Assembly (NCBI GenBank): GCA_963798855.1
Contig: CAWCUU010000003.1
Coordinates: 1-64,000 of the forward strand
DNA: 64,000 bases
Direction of reading: 5' to 3'
From: CAWCUU01 sp963798855
Lineage (GTDB): Bacteria; Gemmatimonadota; Gemmatimonadetes; Longimicrobiales; RSA9
A program made the position numbers and the translations under genes. Below are positions 53,496-61,591 of the stretch, in pieces; positions within the stretch are counted from its first letter, which is position 1, and each line of letters opens with the position of its first letter. The notes under the pieces are model-generated. The model made no database searches. It had not been told where the DNA came from and saw nothing but the letters and a program-made list of their open reading frames with translations.

Positions 53496-54106
53496 GTCTC
53501 GATGTGGCTGAGGCCGTTGAAGTCGTACCGCCAGCCGAGCGCCCGCAGCAGCGAAACGAGCCGCGCGATCGGCAGGCCCATGACCGCGAAGTAGTCACCC
53601 GCAATGTGGTCCACGAGCGTCGCGCCGCGGCCCTGGATGCCGTAGGCGCCTGCCTTGTCCAGCGGCTCTCCGGTCGCGACGTATTCGCGCGCGGTCAGCT
53701 CATCGAAGCTGCGGAAGCGGACGCGCGCGAGCTCGACCGAGCTTTCCGTTCGGCCGCCGGGCGCCGCGACGGCGACTCCCGTCGCCACGTGGTGCTCGCG
53801 GCCCTGCAGCGCGAGCAGCATGCGCACCGCCTCCTCCGCATCCGCAGGCTTTCCCAGCACCACCTCGTCCAGCGAGACGACCGTGTCGCTGCCGACGACG
53901 AGGGCGTCCGGGTAATCCACCGCGATCGCATGCGCCTTGTCGCGGGCGAGCCGCTCGACCGCCGTGGACGTGGGCTCGCCCGAGCGGATCTCCTCTTCCA
54001 CGCCCGCGGGCACGATCTCGAAGTGAAGACCCATCATGCGCAGGAGCTCGGCCCTCCGCGGCGACGCCGACGCCAGCACGAGCGGCGGGGTGGACTTCGC
54101 GCTCAC
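53492..54106 (-). CDS. maf: Maf family nucleotide pyrophosphatase
   Basis: House-cleaning NTP pyrophosphatase (dTTP/UTP or methylated nucleotides) of 204 residues. LVLASASPRRAELLRMMGL, a Glu-rich EEEIRSG region, VVGSDTVVSLDEVVLGKPADAEEA and AGAYGIQGRGATLVDHIAGDYFAVMGLP are the standard blocks. GTG 54106 overlaps the dtd stop (GTGA). Confidence 0.93.
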   Translation of the reverse strand: MSAKSTPPLVLASASPRRAELLRMMGLHFEIVPAGVEEEIRSGEPTSTAVERLARDKAHAIAVDYPDALVVGSDTVVSLDEVVLGKPADAEEAVRMLLALQGREHHVATGVAVAAPGGRTESSVELARVRFRSFDELTAREYVATGEPLDKAGAYGIQGRGATLVDHIAGDYFAVMGLPIARLVSLLRALGWRYDFNGLSHIET

Positions 54107-54543
54107 CGCTCCAGCATCAGCGTTACGGGGCCGTCGTTGACGAGCTCGACGTCCATCATGGCGCCGAACTGCCCGGTCTCGAGCCTGGCCGGTGCCAGGG
54201 GACGCAGCCGCTCGATGAAGCTGTGGTAGAGGAGAGCCGCCTCCTCCGGCGCGGCGGCCTCGACGAAGCTGGGGCGCCGGCCCTTGCGCGTATCGCCGTA
54301 GAGCGTGAACTGGCTGACGATGAGAAGGTCGCCGCGGGCATCCTTCAGCGAGCGGTTCATGAGGCCTTCGCGGTCGGGGAAGATCCGCAGCTCGACCACC
54401 TTCTCGGCCATCCACTCCAGCGCGGGCGCGGCATCGCCGCGGCGGAAGCCGACCAGCAGAAGCAGCCCGGCCCCGATCCGGCCGACCAGCCGGCCGTCCA
54501 CTCGCACCTCCGCCCGCGAGACTCGCTGAAGCAGCACCCGCAC
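54103..54543 (-). CDS. dtd: D-aminoacyl-tRNA deacylase
   Basis: Removes D-amino acids (and glycine mischarged on tRNA-Ala) from tRNA; 146 residues, typical. MRVLLQRVSRAEVRVDG, SQFTLYGDTRKGRRPSF (active-site SQFTL) and the cross-subunit motif NDGPVTLML near the C-terminus are present; the usual GP in this motif is preserved. GTG 54543 lies two bases past the glmS stop. Confidence 0.93.
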   Translation of the reverse strand: MRVLLQRVSRAEVRVDGRLVGRIGAGLLLLVGFRRGDAAPALEWMAEKVVELRIFPDREGLMNRSLKDARGDLLIVSQFTLYGDTRKGRRPSFVEAAAPEEAALLYHSFIERLRPLAPARLETGQFGAMMDVELVNDGPVTLMLER

Positions 54544-54545
54544 CG

Positions 54546-56378
54546 CTACTCGACGGTCACGGACTTCGCCAGGTTGCGGGGCTGGTCCACGTTGCAGCCG
54601 CGCATGACGGCGATGTGATAGGCGAGGAGCTGCAGCGGAACGCTGACCAGGATCGGGGTCAGCATGTCGATCGTCGAAGGGATCGAGATCAGGTGGTCCA
54701 CCTTCTCGGCGAGGTCCGCGTTGCCGTCGGTCGCGACCGCGATGACCCGCCCACCCCGCGCCTTCACCTCCTCGATGTTCGACAGGATCTTGCTGTAGAC
54801 GCCATCGTTGGGCGCGATGACCACGACGGGCATGTTCTCGTCGATCAGCGCGATCGGGCCGTGCTTCATCTCCGCCGCCGGGTAGCCCTCCGCGTGGATG
54901 TAGCTGATCTCCTTCAGCTTCAACGCGCCCTCGAGCGCGGCGGGGAAGTTGAATCCGCGTCCGAGGTACAGGAAGTTCGGCGAATCCTTGTAGGTGCGGG
55001 CCAGCTCGCGGATCGCGTCGTTCATCTCGAGGACCTGCTCGACTTTTTCGGGCAGCGCAGCCATCGCCTCGGTGATCCTGCGGCCATCGAGGACGGACAG
55101 GTTGCGCAGTCGCCCCATCAGCACCGTGAACAGCGCGAGCGCGGCGACCTGGCTGGTGAACGCCTTCGTCGACGCCACGCCGATCTCCGGCCCTGCGTGC
55201 AGGTAGATGCCGAAATCGCTGTCGCGCGCGATCGTCGAGCCGACCACATTGACCAGCCCCATCACCCGCGCCCCCCGGTGCCTCGCCTCCCGCATCGCCG
55301 CGAGCGTGTCGGCCGTCTCCCCCGACTGGCTGATCGCGACGACCAGCGTGCGCTCCCCGACCACCGGATTGCGGTAGCGGAACTCCGACGCGTACTCAAC
55401 CTCGACCGGCAGGCGCGCGATCTCCTCGAGCATGTATTCGCCGATCAGCGCCGAATGCCACGACGTCCCGCACGCCGTGATGATGACCCGGTCGATCGAC
55501 AGCAGCTCATCGCGCGACAAGGTCACGCCGCCCAGCTTCACATCCCCCTGCTCCGGCAGCAGCCGCCCGCGCATCGTGTTCCGCAGCGTCTCCGGCTGCT
55601 CCATGATCTCCTTGAGCATGAAGTGGTCGTAGCCGGTCTTCTCGATCGCGTCGAGGTCCCAGGAGATTTCGGCGACCTCCTTGTCCACGGCTCCGCCCTT
55701 CAACGAGGAGATCTCGTAGCCGTCGGGATTGAGGACGGCCATCTCTCCGTCATCGAGGTAGACGACCTGACGGGTGTGCGCGAGCACGGCGGCGACATCG
55801 CTCGCGACGAAGTACTCGCCCTGCTCTCCGATGCCGAGCAGAAGCGGACTGCCGCGTCTCGCGGCGACGATCGTGCCCGGCTCGCGGCTGCTGACGATCG
55901 CGAGCCCGTACGTCCCTTCGATCTGGCGCAGCGCCGAACGCACCGCCTTCTCGAGGGAGCCGTCGTACGCCTCCTCGATCATGTGCGCGACGACCTCGGT
56001 GTCCGTCTCGGAGGCGAAGCGGTGCCCCAGACTCTCGAGCTTGAGGCGCAGCGGCGTGGCGTTCTCGATGATGCCGTTGTGGACGACCGCGATCTCGCCC
56101 CGGCAGTCGCTGTGCGGATGCGCGTTCTCGGTCGTCGGACCCCCGTGCGTGGCCCACCGCGTATGCGCGATGCCGCAGCTCCCCTTCGGCGACCTGCCGT
56201 TACCGAGCGTAACCTCCAGCGCGCGGATGTTGCCCACGGCCTTACGCGTCGTGATGCGCGAGTCCTCCAGCACGGCCAGCCCCGCCGAGTCGTAGCCACG
56301 GTACTCCATCCGCTTTAGCCCCTCCATGAGGAGTGGGGTCACGGCGCGACTGCCTACGTATCCGACTATGCCGCACAT
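54546..56378 (-). CDS. glmS: Glutamine-fructose-6-phosphate aminotransferase
   Basis: Makes glucosamine 6-phosphate for peptidoglycan and envelope sugars; 610 residues. The N-terminal glutaminase has the nucleophile Cys right after Met (MCGIVGYVG) plus HTRWATHG and HNGIIEN. Two SIS domains follow (TACGTSWHSALIGEYMLE, ISQSGETADT; YLGRGFNFPAALEGALKLKEISYIHAEGYPAAEMKHGPIALI). It ends with the conserved DQPRNLAKSVTVE. No glmS ribozyme was recognised in the 104 bases upstream. It lies immediately downstream of glmM. Confidence 0.96.
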   Translation of the reverse strand: MCGIVGYVGSRAVTPLLMEGLKRMEYRGYDSAGLAVLEDSRITTRKAVGNIRALEVTLGNGRSPKGSCGIAHTRWATHGGPTTENAHPHSDCRGEIAVVHNGIIENATPLRLKLESLGHRFASETDTEVVAHMIEEAYDGSLEKAVRSALRQIEGTYGLAIVSSREPGTIVAARRGSPLLLGIGEQGEYFVASDVAAVLAHTRQVVYLDDGEMAVLNPDGYEISSLKGGAVDKEVAEISWDLDAIEKTGYDHFMLKEIMEQPETLRNTMRGRLLPEQGDVKLGGVTLSRDELLSIDRVIITACGTSWHSALIGEYMLEEIARLPVEVEYASEFRYRNPVVGERTLVVAISQSGETADTLAAMREARHRGARVMGLVNVVGSTIARDSDFGIYLHAGPEIGVASTKAFTSQVAALALFTVLMGRLRNLSVLDGRRITEAMAALPEKVEQVLEMNDAIRELARTYKDSPNFLYLGRGFNFPAALEGALKLKEISYIHAEGYPAAEMKHGPIALIDENMPVVVIAPNDGVYSKILSNIEEVKARGGRVIAVATDGNADLAEKVDHLISIPSTIDMLTPILVSVPLQLLAYHIAVMRGCNVDQPRNLAKSVTVE

Positions 56379-56482
56379 TCGAAGACTCCGTGCTGTGGTC
56401 CGGGTGCTCGCCTGATACCCCGGCCTCGTAGCAAGTGTCCGGCCGCCGCGACCTGAGGTCGCCCCCGCCGAAGGTGGCGCGC

Positions 56483-57871
56483 CTAATGCGGCTCCGACAG
56501 CGCGTGCCGCGTCAGCTCGACCAGCTCCCTCGCACCCTCCGCCGACTGCGCCTCCGCGATGATGCGCAGGATCGGCTCCGTGCCCGAAGGACGCAGGTGC
56601 ACCCACTTCAGCTCCTCGGGCCAGGCGAGCCGCAGGCCATCCTGATGATCCACCTGAGGCGCCGCGAGCCGGCTCTCCAGGATCCGGTACGTGACCTCGA
56701 GCGATGCCGGGTCGAGCGGCACCTTCTCCTTCACGATGCTGTAGCGCCGCTGCATCGAAATCAGTGCATCGAGCCCCGATCCCGATTCCTGCAGCAGCTG
56801 AAGAATCAGCGCCGTCGCGACGGCCGAGTCCCGCGTGAGGTGCACATCCGGCAGGATCACGCCGCCGTTGCCCTCTCCGCCGACGACCGCGCCCTCCGCT
56901 TCCATGCGCCGGACGACGTTGATCTCGCCGACCGCAGCGCGCAGCAGGGGCACGCCGGCCTGGGCGGCCACATCCTCGAGCACACGGCTCGTGGAGAGGT
57001 TGGTCACGACCGGCCCTCTGCGGTGCCGCAGCACGAGCGACGCCGCCAGGGCCAACGTCAGGTCTTCACCGACCGCCTCGCCGCGCTCGTTCACGAGCGA
57101 CAGTCGATCCGCGTCCGGGTCCGTTGCGAGCCCCAGGTCCGCGCCGGACTCGCGTACGAGCCGCTCGAGGTCGGCAAGGTTCTCCGCGACCGGCTCCGGC
57201 TCGCGCGGGAAACGGCCGTCGGCCTCGAGCCCGATTCCGACGACCTCGCAGCCGAGCGCCTCCAGCAGCTCCGGCAAAAGCACGCTGCCCGCGCCGTGCA
57301 CACAGTCGAGCGCGACCTTGAAACCGCGCCGCCGGATCGCTTCGAGGTCGAGATACGGCACCGCCAGCACGGCATCCAGATGGCGGCGCACCGCGCCATC
57401 ATCGGCGGCGACGTCGCCGAGCTCGTCCCAGCCGGCGCGCGGCACCTCTCGCTCCGCCAGGTAGGCACGCATCTGCTCCGACTCCTCGGCGTCGAGGAAC
57501 ATCCCGCTCGACGAGGCCAGCTTCAGCGCGTTCCACTCCACCGGATTGTGGCTTGCCGTCACGACGACCGCTCCCGCCGCCTCGTGGTGTCGCACCGCGA
57601 AGAGCGTCGTCGGAGTCGGCGCGACTCCGATGTCGATGACGTCGCAGCCCACCGACTGCAGCGCGGCGGTGACGGCCCGCACGAACATCGGGCCCGAAGT
57701 CCGCGTGTCACGCCCCACCACCACACGCGAACGCCGGCCGCGGCGCTCTCGCGCGAACGCGCCGAACGCCGCGGCGAAGCGCGAAACGACCTCCGGCGTC
57801 AGCGCGCCACCGACACGGCCGCGCACCCCGGACACGCTCACCATCAGATCCTTCGGAAGCTCACCGCTCAC
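56483..57871 (-). CDS. glmM: Phosphoglucosamine mutase (phosphohexomutase family)
   Basis: Interconverts GlcN-6-P and GlcN-1-P; 462 residues. The phosphoserine loop is VVVTASHNPVEWNALK, the metal loop DPDADRLSLVNERGE, the sugar-binding loop GGEGNGGVILPD and the phosphate-binding loop RPSGTEPILRII. GEGNGG is typical of the glmM/archaeal-type mutases rather than the PMM/PGM group, and the neighbouring glmS supports it. GTG 57871 starts MSGELPKDLMVSVSGVRG. Confidence 0.88.
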   Translation of the reverse strand: MSGELPKDLMVSVSGVRGRVGGALTPEVVSRFAAAFGAFARERRGRRSRVVVGRDTRTSGPMFVRAVTAALQSVGCDVIDIGVAPTPTTLFAVRHHEAAGAVVVTASHNPVEWNALKLASSSGMFLDAEESEQMRAYLAEREVPRAGWDELGDVAADDGAVRRHLDAVLAVPYLDLEAIRRRGFKVALDCVHGAGSVLLPELLEALGCEVVGIGLEADGRFPREPEPVAENLADLERLVRESGADLGLATDPDADRLSLVNERGEAVGEDLTLALAASLVLRHRRGPVVTNLSTSRVLEDVAAQAGVPLLRAAVGEINVVRRMEAEGAVVGGEGNGGVILPDVHLTRDSAVATALILQLLQESGSGLDALISMQRRYSIVKEKVPLDPASLEVTYRILESRLAAPQVDHQDGLRLAWPEELKWVHLRPSGTEPILRIIAEAQSAEGARELVELTRHALSEPH

Positions 57872-57963
57872 GTCATCCTCGCGCTACCTGTGACTCTCCT
57901 GCGACTGCCGCCGAATTCTAGAGGCCGCCCGTGGAGCGCGCCAACGAGACGTCATGCGCACGC

Positions 57964-58782
57964 TCACAGCTCCCGCGCGAGCAGCTCGACGAGAGCGTCC
58001 GGGTCGTCGGCGTTGAGCCAGTGGCCACCCTCGATGACGTGCAGTCGGACCGGGGCGCCCGCGGCCTCTGCGGTCCGCAGGCGCTCGATCGCCGCTTCGT
58101 CCAGCACGCTCGATTCCGAGGCCTTCACGAAATGGAGCGAGCAGCCGGGCGGCGGGGACTCGACGACCGACCACAGATCGGTCCGGAAGAAGTCGCGCAT
58201 CAGCGCATCCATCGCGGAGAGATCGAAGCGCCAGCCGTAGCCGCCGTCGGGCGATCGCTCGAGGTTCGTGGCCATCCACTGCGCCGTCAGACGCGCGATC
58301 CCGTGTGCCTCCAGCGCCGCGATCAGCTCTTCGCGCGAGCCGAACCGATCGGGTATCGAGCGCAGCACGCCGAGCATTGCCCAGGCGCCGCCGCGTGGCT
58401 GGGCTAGCGCACTCGGGGTCGAATCCACGACCCACGCCTGTCGCAGTCCCGGTCCGTGCTCGGCGACGAAGGCGAGCGCGACCTTGCCGCCGAACGAGTG
58501 CCCGAGGATCGCGTGCGCGGGTCGGTCGAGCGTCGCGGCCAGTCTCGCGACATCCGCGGCCGCCGCCGCGACCGTGTGCGGCGGCGCAAAGCCCTGCGAC
58601 GCGCCGTGCTGTCGCAGGTCCACGAGTACTCCACCGTAGTCCGGACGTTCTGTCACGAGGCGCCGCACGACCGAGCCCCAGTTGCGCCCGGCGCCGAAGA
58701 TGCCGTGCAGCACGTACAGCCAGCGCCCCGGCGCCGACGGTTCCGCCGTCACGATGTCGTGGGCCAGCACCGGATCCGTCAC
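57964..58782 (-). CDS. Alpha/beta-hydrolase (YbfF/esterase-like)
   Basis: A 272-residue cytoplasmic serine hydrolase. LHGIFGAGRNWGSVVRRL (oxyanion strand), DLRQHGASQGF, nucleophile elbow ILGHSFGGKVAL, acid region and terminal His in EGGHWLNADDPDALVELL form a complete triad. The sequence resembles YbfF-type acyl-CoA/ester hydrolases. The GTG at 58782, preceded by GGAAGG, is taken as start; a longer form would overlap an unconserved Arg-rich region. It is divergent from the trans-sulfuration gene. Confidence 0.85.
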   Translation of the reverse strand: MTDPVLAHDIVTAEPSAPGRWLYVLHGIFGAGRNWGSVVRRLVTERPDYGGVLVDLRQHGASQGFAPPHTVAAAAADVARLAATLDRPAHAILGHSFGGKVALAFVAEHGPGLRQAWVVDSTPSALAQPRGGAWAMLGVLRSIPDRFGSREELIAALEAHGIARLTAQWMATNLERSPDGGYGWRFDLSAMDALMRDFFRTDLWSVVESPPPGCSLHFVKASESSVLDEAAIERLRTAEAAGAPVRLHVIEGGHWLNADDPDALVELLAREL

Positions 58783-58955
58783 GACCTTCCTTCCGCTAGC
58801 TGCTCGCTGACCTGCTGGATTCGTTCGCCGACGCTTCCACGGCGGCACTTCGCGTCGAGGCGGCATCCTGCCGGCCGGCGGCTGCTATGGCAAGCGGGTG
58901 CGCCCCGTCCTATCTTCGCCCCCATGCCGCAACGACGATTCCAACCGGACCTGCC

Positions 58956-60110
58956 ATGACAGAGAACGAGCAGCGCTTCGGTACCCGCGCCGTCCACGCC
59001 GGGCAGCACCCCGACCCGACTACGGGGGCGATCATGCCGCCCATCTACCAGACGTCGACGTACGTGCAGGACGCGCTCGGCGAGCCGCACCGGGGGTACG
59101 AGTACGCGCGCGTGCAGAACCCGACGCGGGAGGCGATGGAGGGGAACGTCGCGGCGCTCGAGGGCGGCGTCCACGGAATGGCGTTCGCCAGCGGGCTGGC
59201 GGCGATCGAGGCGGTCGTGAAGCGCCTCTCGGCCGGTGACCATGTGGTCAGCGAGGAGAACCTCTACGGCGGCACCCACCGCATGTTCACCCAGGTGCTG
59301 CAGAGGCTCGGGCTGAAGTTCACGTTCGTGGACTCGAGGGACCCCGAGGCGGTCCGCGCCGCGCTGCGGCCCCAGACGCGGCTGATCCACCTCGAAACGC
59401 CGACGAACCCGATGATGCGGGTCACGGACCTGCGGGCGTGCGCGGAGATCGCCCGCGACCGCGGCATCCATCTCTGCGTCGACAACACCTTCGCGTCGCC
59501 GTACAACCAGCGGCCGCTGGAGCTCGGCGCCACGATCGTCGTGCACTCGAGCACGAAGTACCTGAACGGCCACTCCGACGTCATCGGCGGTATGGTCGTC
59601 ACCAGCGACGACGACGTGGCGGGCGAGCTGCGCTTCCTGCAGAAGGCGGCGGGCGCCGTGCCCGGCCCGTTCGACTCGTGGCTCGTGCTGCGCGGGACGA
59701 AGACGCTGCACGTCCGGATGGAGGCGCACAACCGCAACGGCCAGCGGGTCGCGGAGTTCCTCGAAGAGCACCCCTCCGTCGAGCGCGTCTACTACCCCGG
59801 CCTCGCCTCGCATCCCCAGCACGAGCTGGCGAGCCGGCAGATGCGCGGCTTCACGGGCATGGTCAGCATGGAGCTCGGCTCGCTCGAGCGGGCGCGTCGC
59901 GTCGCCGAGGCCACGCGCATCTTTTCGCTCGCCGAGAGCCTCGGCGGCGTCGAGAGCCTGATCGGTCATCCGGCGCTCATGACCCACGCGTCGATCCCGC
60001 CCGAGCGGCGCGCGGCGATGGGCATCACCGATGGACTCGTGCGGCTGTCCGTCGGCATCGAGGACATCGAGGATCTTCTGGAGGACCTCGACCGGGCGCT
60101 GCGCGCCTAG
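58956..60110 (+). CDS. Trans-sulfuration PLP enzyme (cystathionine gamma-synthase/lyase type)
   Basis: Cys/Met-metabolism PLP-dependent enzyme, 384 residues. FGTRAVHAGQHPDPTTGAI and PIYQTSTYVQ begin the family pattern; GYEYARVQNPTREAME, the active-site loop SSTKYLNGHSDVIGG with the PLP Lys, and C-terminal SLGGVESLIGHPALMTHASIP follow. Sequence alone does not separate gamma-synthase, gamma-lyase and O-acylhomoserine sulfhydrylase, so no symbol is given. The stop TAG is part of the terminal repeat of the MITE-like element that follows. Confidence 0.9.
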   Translation: MTENEQRFGTRAVHAGQHPDPTTGAIMPPIYQTSTYVQDALGEPHRGYEYARVQNPTREAMEGNVAALEGGVHGMAFASGLAAIEAVVKRLSAGDHVVSEENLYGGTHRMFTQVLQRLGLKFTFVDSRDPEAVRAALRPQTRLIHLETPTNPMMRVTDLRACAEIARDRGIHLCVDNTFASPYNQRPLELGATIVVHSSTKYLNGHSDVIGGMVVTSDDDVAGELRFLQKAAGAVPGPFDSWLVLRGTKTLHVRMEAHNRNGQRVAEFLEEHPSVERVYYPGLASHPQHELASRQMRGFTGMVSMELGSLERARRVAEATRIFSLAESLGGVESLIGHPALMTHASIPPERRAAMGITDGLVRLSVGIEDIEDLLEDLDRALRA

Positions 60111-60305
60111 CAGGTCGCTGAAAAATGGGAGGGCGGCCGCGAGCAGGGGGCTTGCGGAGCCTCAGTCAAGGCGCGAGGAGGAGTCATAGCAGCGCTATGG
60201 CGACGACGAGCAACGATGAGTGAGGCCGCAACCCCCCTGCTCCCTTCGGGTTGCGGCGGCACGGCGCTCGCAACGCGGCTCGCTTCCATTCTTCAGCGAC
60301 CTGCT
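60109..60305. mobile_element. MITE-like element with 20-bp terminal inverted repeats
   Basis: Left end AGCAGGTCGCTGAAAAATGG (60109-60128) and right end, 60286-60305, match as inverted repeats at 19 of 20 positions. The 157-base interior has no gene, a palindrome CATAGCAGCGCTATG (60185-60199) and GC-rich arms. The left end overlaps the preceding stop codon. A third copy of the end sequence, GCAGGTCGCTGAAGAA, begins at 60308 in direct orientation. No transposase is encoded. Confidence 0.7.
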
Positions 60306-60387
60306 GGCAGGTCGCTGAAGAACGAAACTCGGGCGCGGCCGGCGCCGTAGGAGCTAGCAGCACGCTTCCCGATACCCTGGAGTACCG

Positions 60388-61368
60388 ATGAGCGATACCC
60401 TGGAGCCGCGCAGCGGCCCGATCGTACTGACCGACATCAGCCCCGTCGCCTGGGAGCACCCGGCGGACCGCGCAGCCCTCCAGGCTCTGCGCCGGGTCCC
60501 CGCCTTCGACGAGGTGCTGCGCAAGCTCTTCGGCTTCTTCGGCGAGAAGCCGGTGCGGCTCGCCTTCCAGGCGAATGCGGTACGCGTCTCGCCAAAACAG
60601 TTCCCGCGCGTGCAGCGCCTCTACGACGAGGTGCTGCGCGTGCTCGACTCCGAGCCCTATCCGCTCTTCGTCTCGCAGACGCCGCTCGTGAACGCGGGAG
60701 CCTATGGGATGGACCAGCCGTTCATCATCCTGAACTCCGGCACGATCCGGCTACTCGATGATGATGAGCTGACCTTCATCCTCGGCCACGAGCTGGGACA
60801 CATCCTGTCGGGTCACGTCCTCTACCGGACGATGATGGTTCTGCTGCTGAAGCTCGCGCAGGCCGGCTTCCCGATCGTCGGCCTCGCCGCTCGCGCCGTG
60901 CTGCTCGGGCTCCTCGAGTGGAGCCGCAAAAGCGAGCTCTCCTCCGACCGCGCCGGGCTCCTCGCGCTGCAGAAGCCCGACGGGGCAATGAGCTCGTTCA
61001 TGAAGCTCGCCGGCGGCGGCAACTCGGACGAGCTGAACCTGAACGAGTTCATCCGCCAGGCCGAGGAGTACCGCGAGGGGGGCGACGTCGCAGACGGTGT
61101 CTTCAAGGTGCTCAACCTGATGCTCTCCACTCACCCGTTCCCCGTACTCCGCGTCGCCGAGCTTCGCGACTGGATCGAGGCCGGGGACTACGACCGGATC
61201 CTGCGCGGCGAGTACCGCCACCGCAGCGACACCCGCTCGCCGTACACGGACGACCTCTCCGCGGCCGCCAAGGCCTACGCCGACGAGGTCGGAACCTTCG
61301 CCGGCCAGATGGCCGACGCCGCGCGCCGCATGCGCGACGCCTTCACCGAGGGCCTGAAGAACATGTAG
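60388..61368 (+). CDS. M48-family zinc metalloprotease
   Basis: A 326-residue Ste24/HtpX-type protease. The zinc site HELGHILSGH (about 131-140) has the HExxH pair and catalytic Glu; the third ligand is the Glu in SRKSELSSDRAG. Upstream AYGMDQPFIILNSGTIRLLDDDEL is the typical lead-in. Hydrophobic stretches around MVLLLKLAQAGFPIVGLAARAVLLGLLEW suggest one to two membrane contacts. The C-terminal part (GTFAGQMADAARRMRDAF) is helical. It is followed immediately by the 13-bp repeat array. Confidence 0.87.
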   Translation: MSDTLEPRSGPIVLTDISPVAWEHPADRAALQALRRVPAFDEVLRKLFGFFGEKPVRLAFQANAVRVSPKQFPRVQRLYDEVLRVLDSEPYPLFVSQTPLVNAGAYGMDQPFIILNSGTIRLLDDDELTFILGHELGHILSGHVLYRTMMVLLLKLAQAGFPIVGLAARAVLLGLLEWSRKSELSSDRAGLLALQKPDGAMSSFMKLAGGGNSDELNLNEFIRQAEEYREGGDVADGVFKVLNLMLSTHPFPVLRVAELRDWIEAGDYDRILRGEYRHRSDTRSPYTDDLSAAAKAYADEVGTFAGQMADAARRMRDAFTEGLKNM

Positions 61369-61560
61369 AACGGCAGGCGCCAACTGCAGGCGTTAACGGC
61401 AGGCGTTGACAGAAGGCGCTGGCCGCAGGCGCTCACCGACAGCCGCCGGTCCCTCGCATCGTTCGCTTCGGCGCCGGGCATCGGCGCCTTCTGTCAGCGC
61501 CTTCTGTCAACGCCTTCTGTCAGCGCCTTCTGTCAGCGCCTACTTTTGGCGCCTGCTTTC
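61369..61560. repeat. Two opposed arrays of 13-bp tandem repeats
   Basis: Left array, 61369-61433: five contiguous 13-base units (AACGGCAGGCGCC, AACTGCAGGCGTT, AACGGCAGGCGTT, GACAGAAGGCGCT, GGCCGCAGGCGCT). Right array, 61483-61560: six contiguous 13-base units (four of form (A/G)(A/G)CGCCTTCTGTC, then AGCGCCTACTTTT and GGCGCCTGCTTTC). The right units are the reverse complement of the left. The arrays flank a 49-base centre. The first unit begins directly after the protease stop codon. In RNA this could fold into a long repeat-based hairpin. Confidence 0.85.
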
Positions 61561-61591
61561 TACGCGACGGATTCTCCCAAGCCGGGTGCCC

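Noticed and set aside
56379..56482. glmS ribozyme upstream of glmS
   Set aside because: Only 104 bases separate glmS from glmM and I find no recognisable ribozyme core.
61369..61560. CRISPR array
   Set aside because: Units are contiguous 13-mers without spacers, arranged in two opposite orientations, with no cas genes.
61406..61591. N-terminal extension of PurD through the 13-bp repeats
   Set aside because: The frame is open, but PurD proteins start at MKILVVGSGG and the extra 62 residues are Ser/Arg-rich repeat translation.
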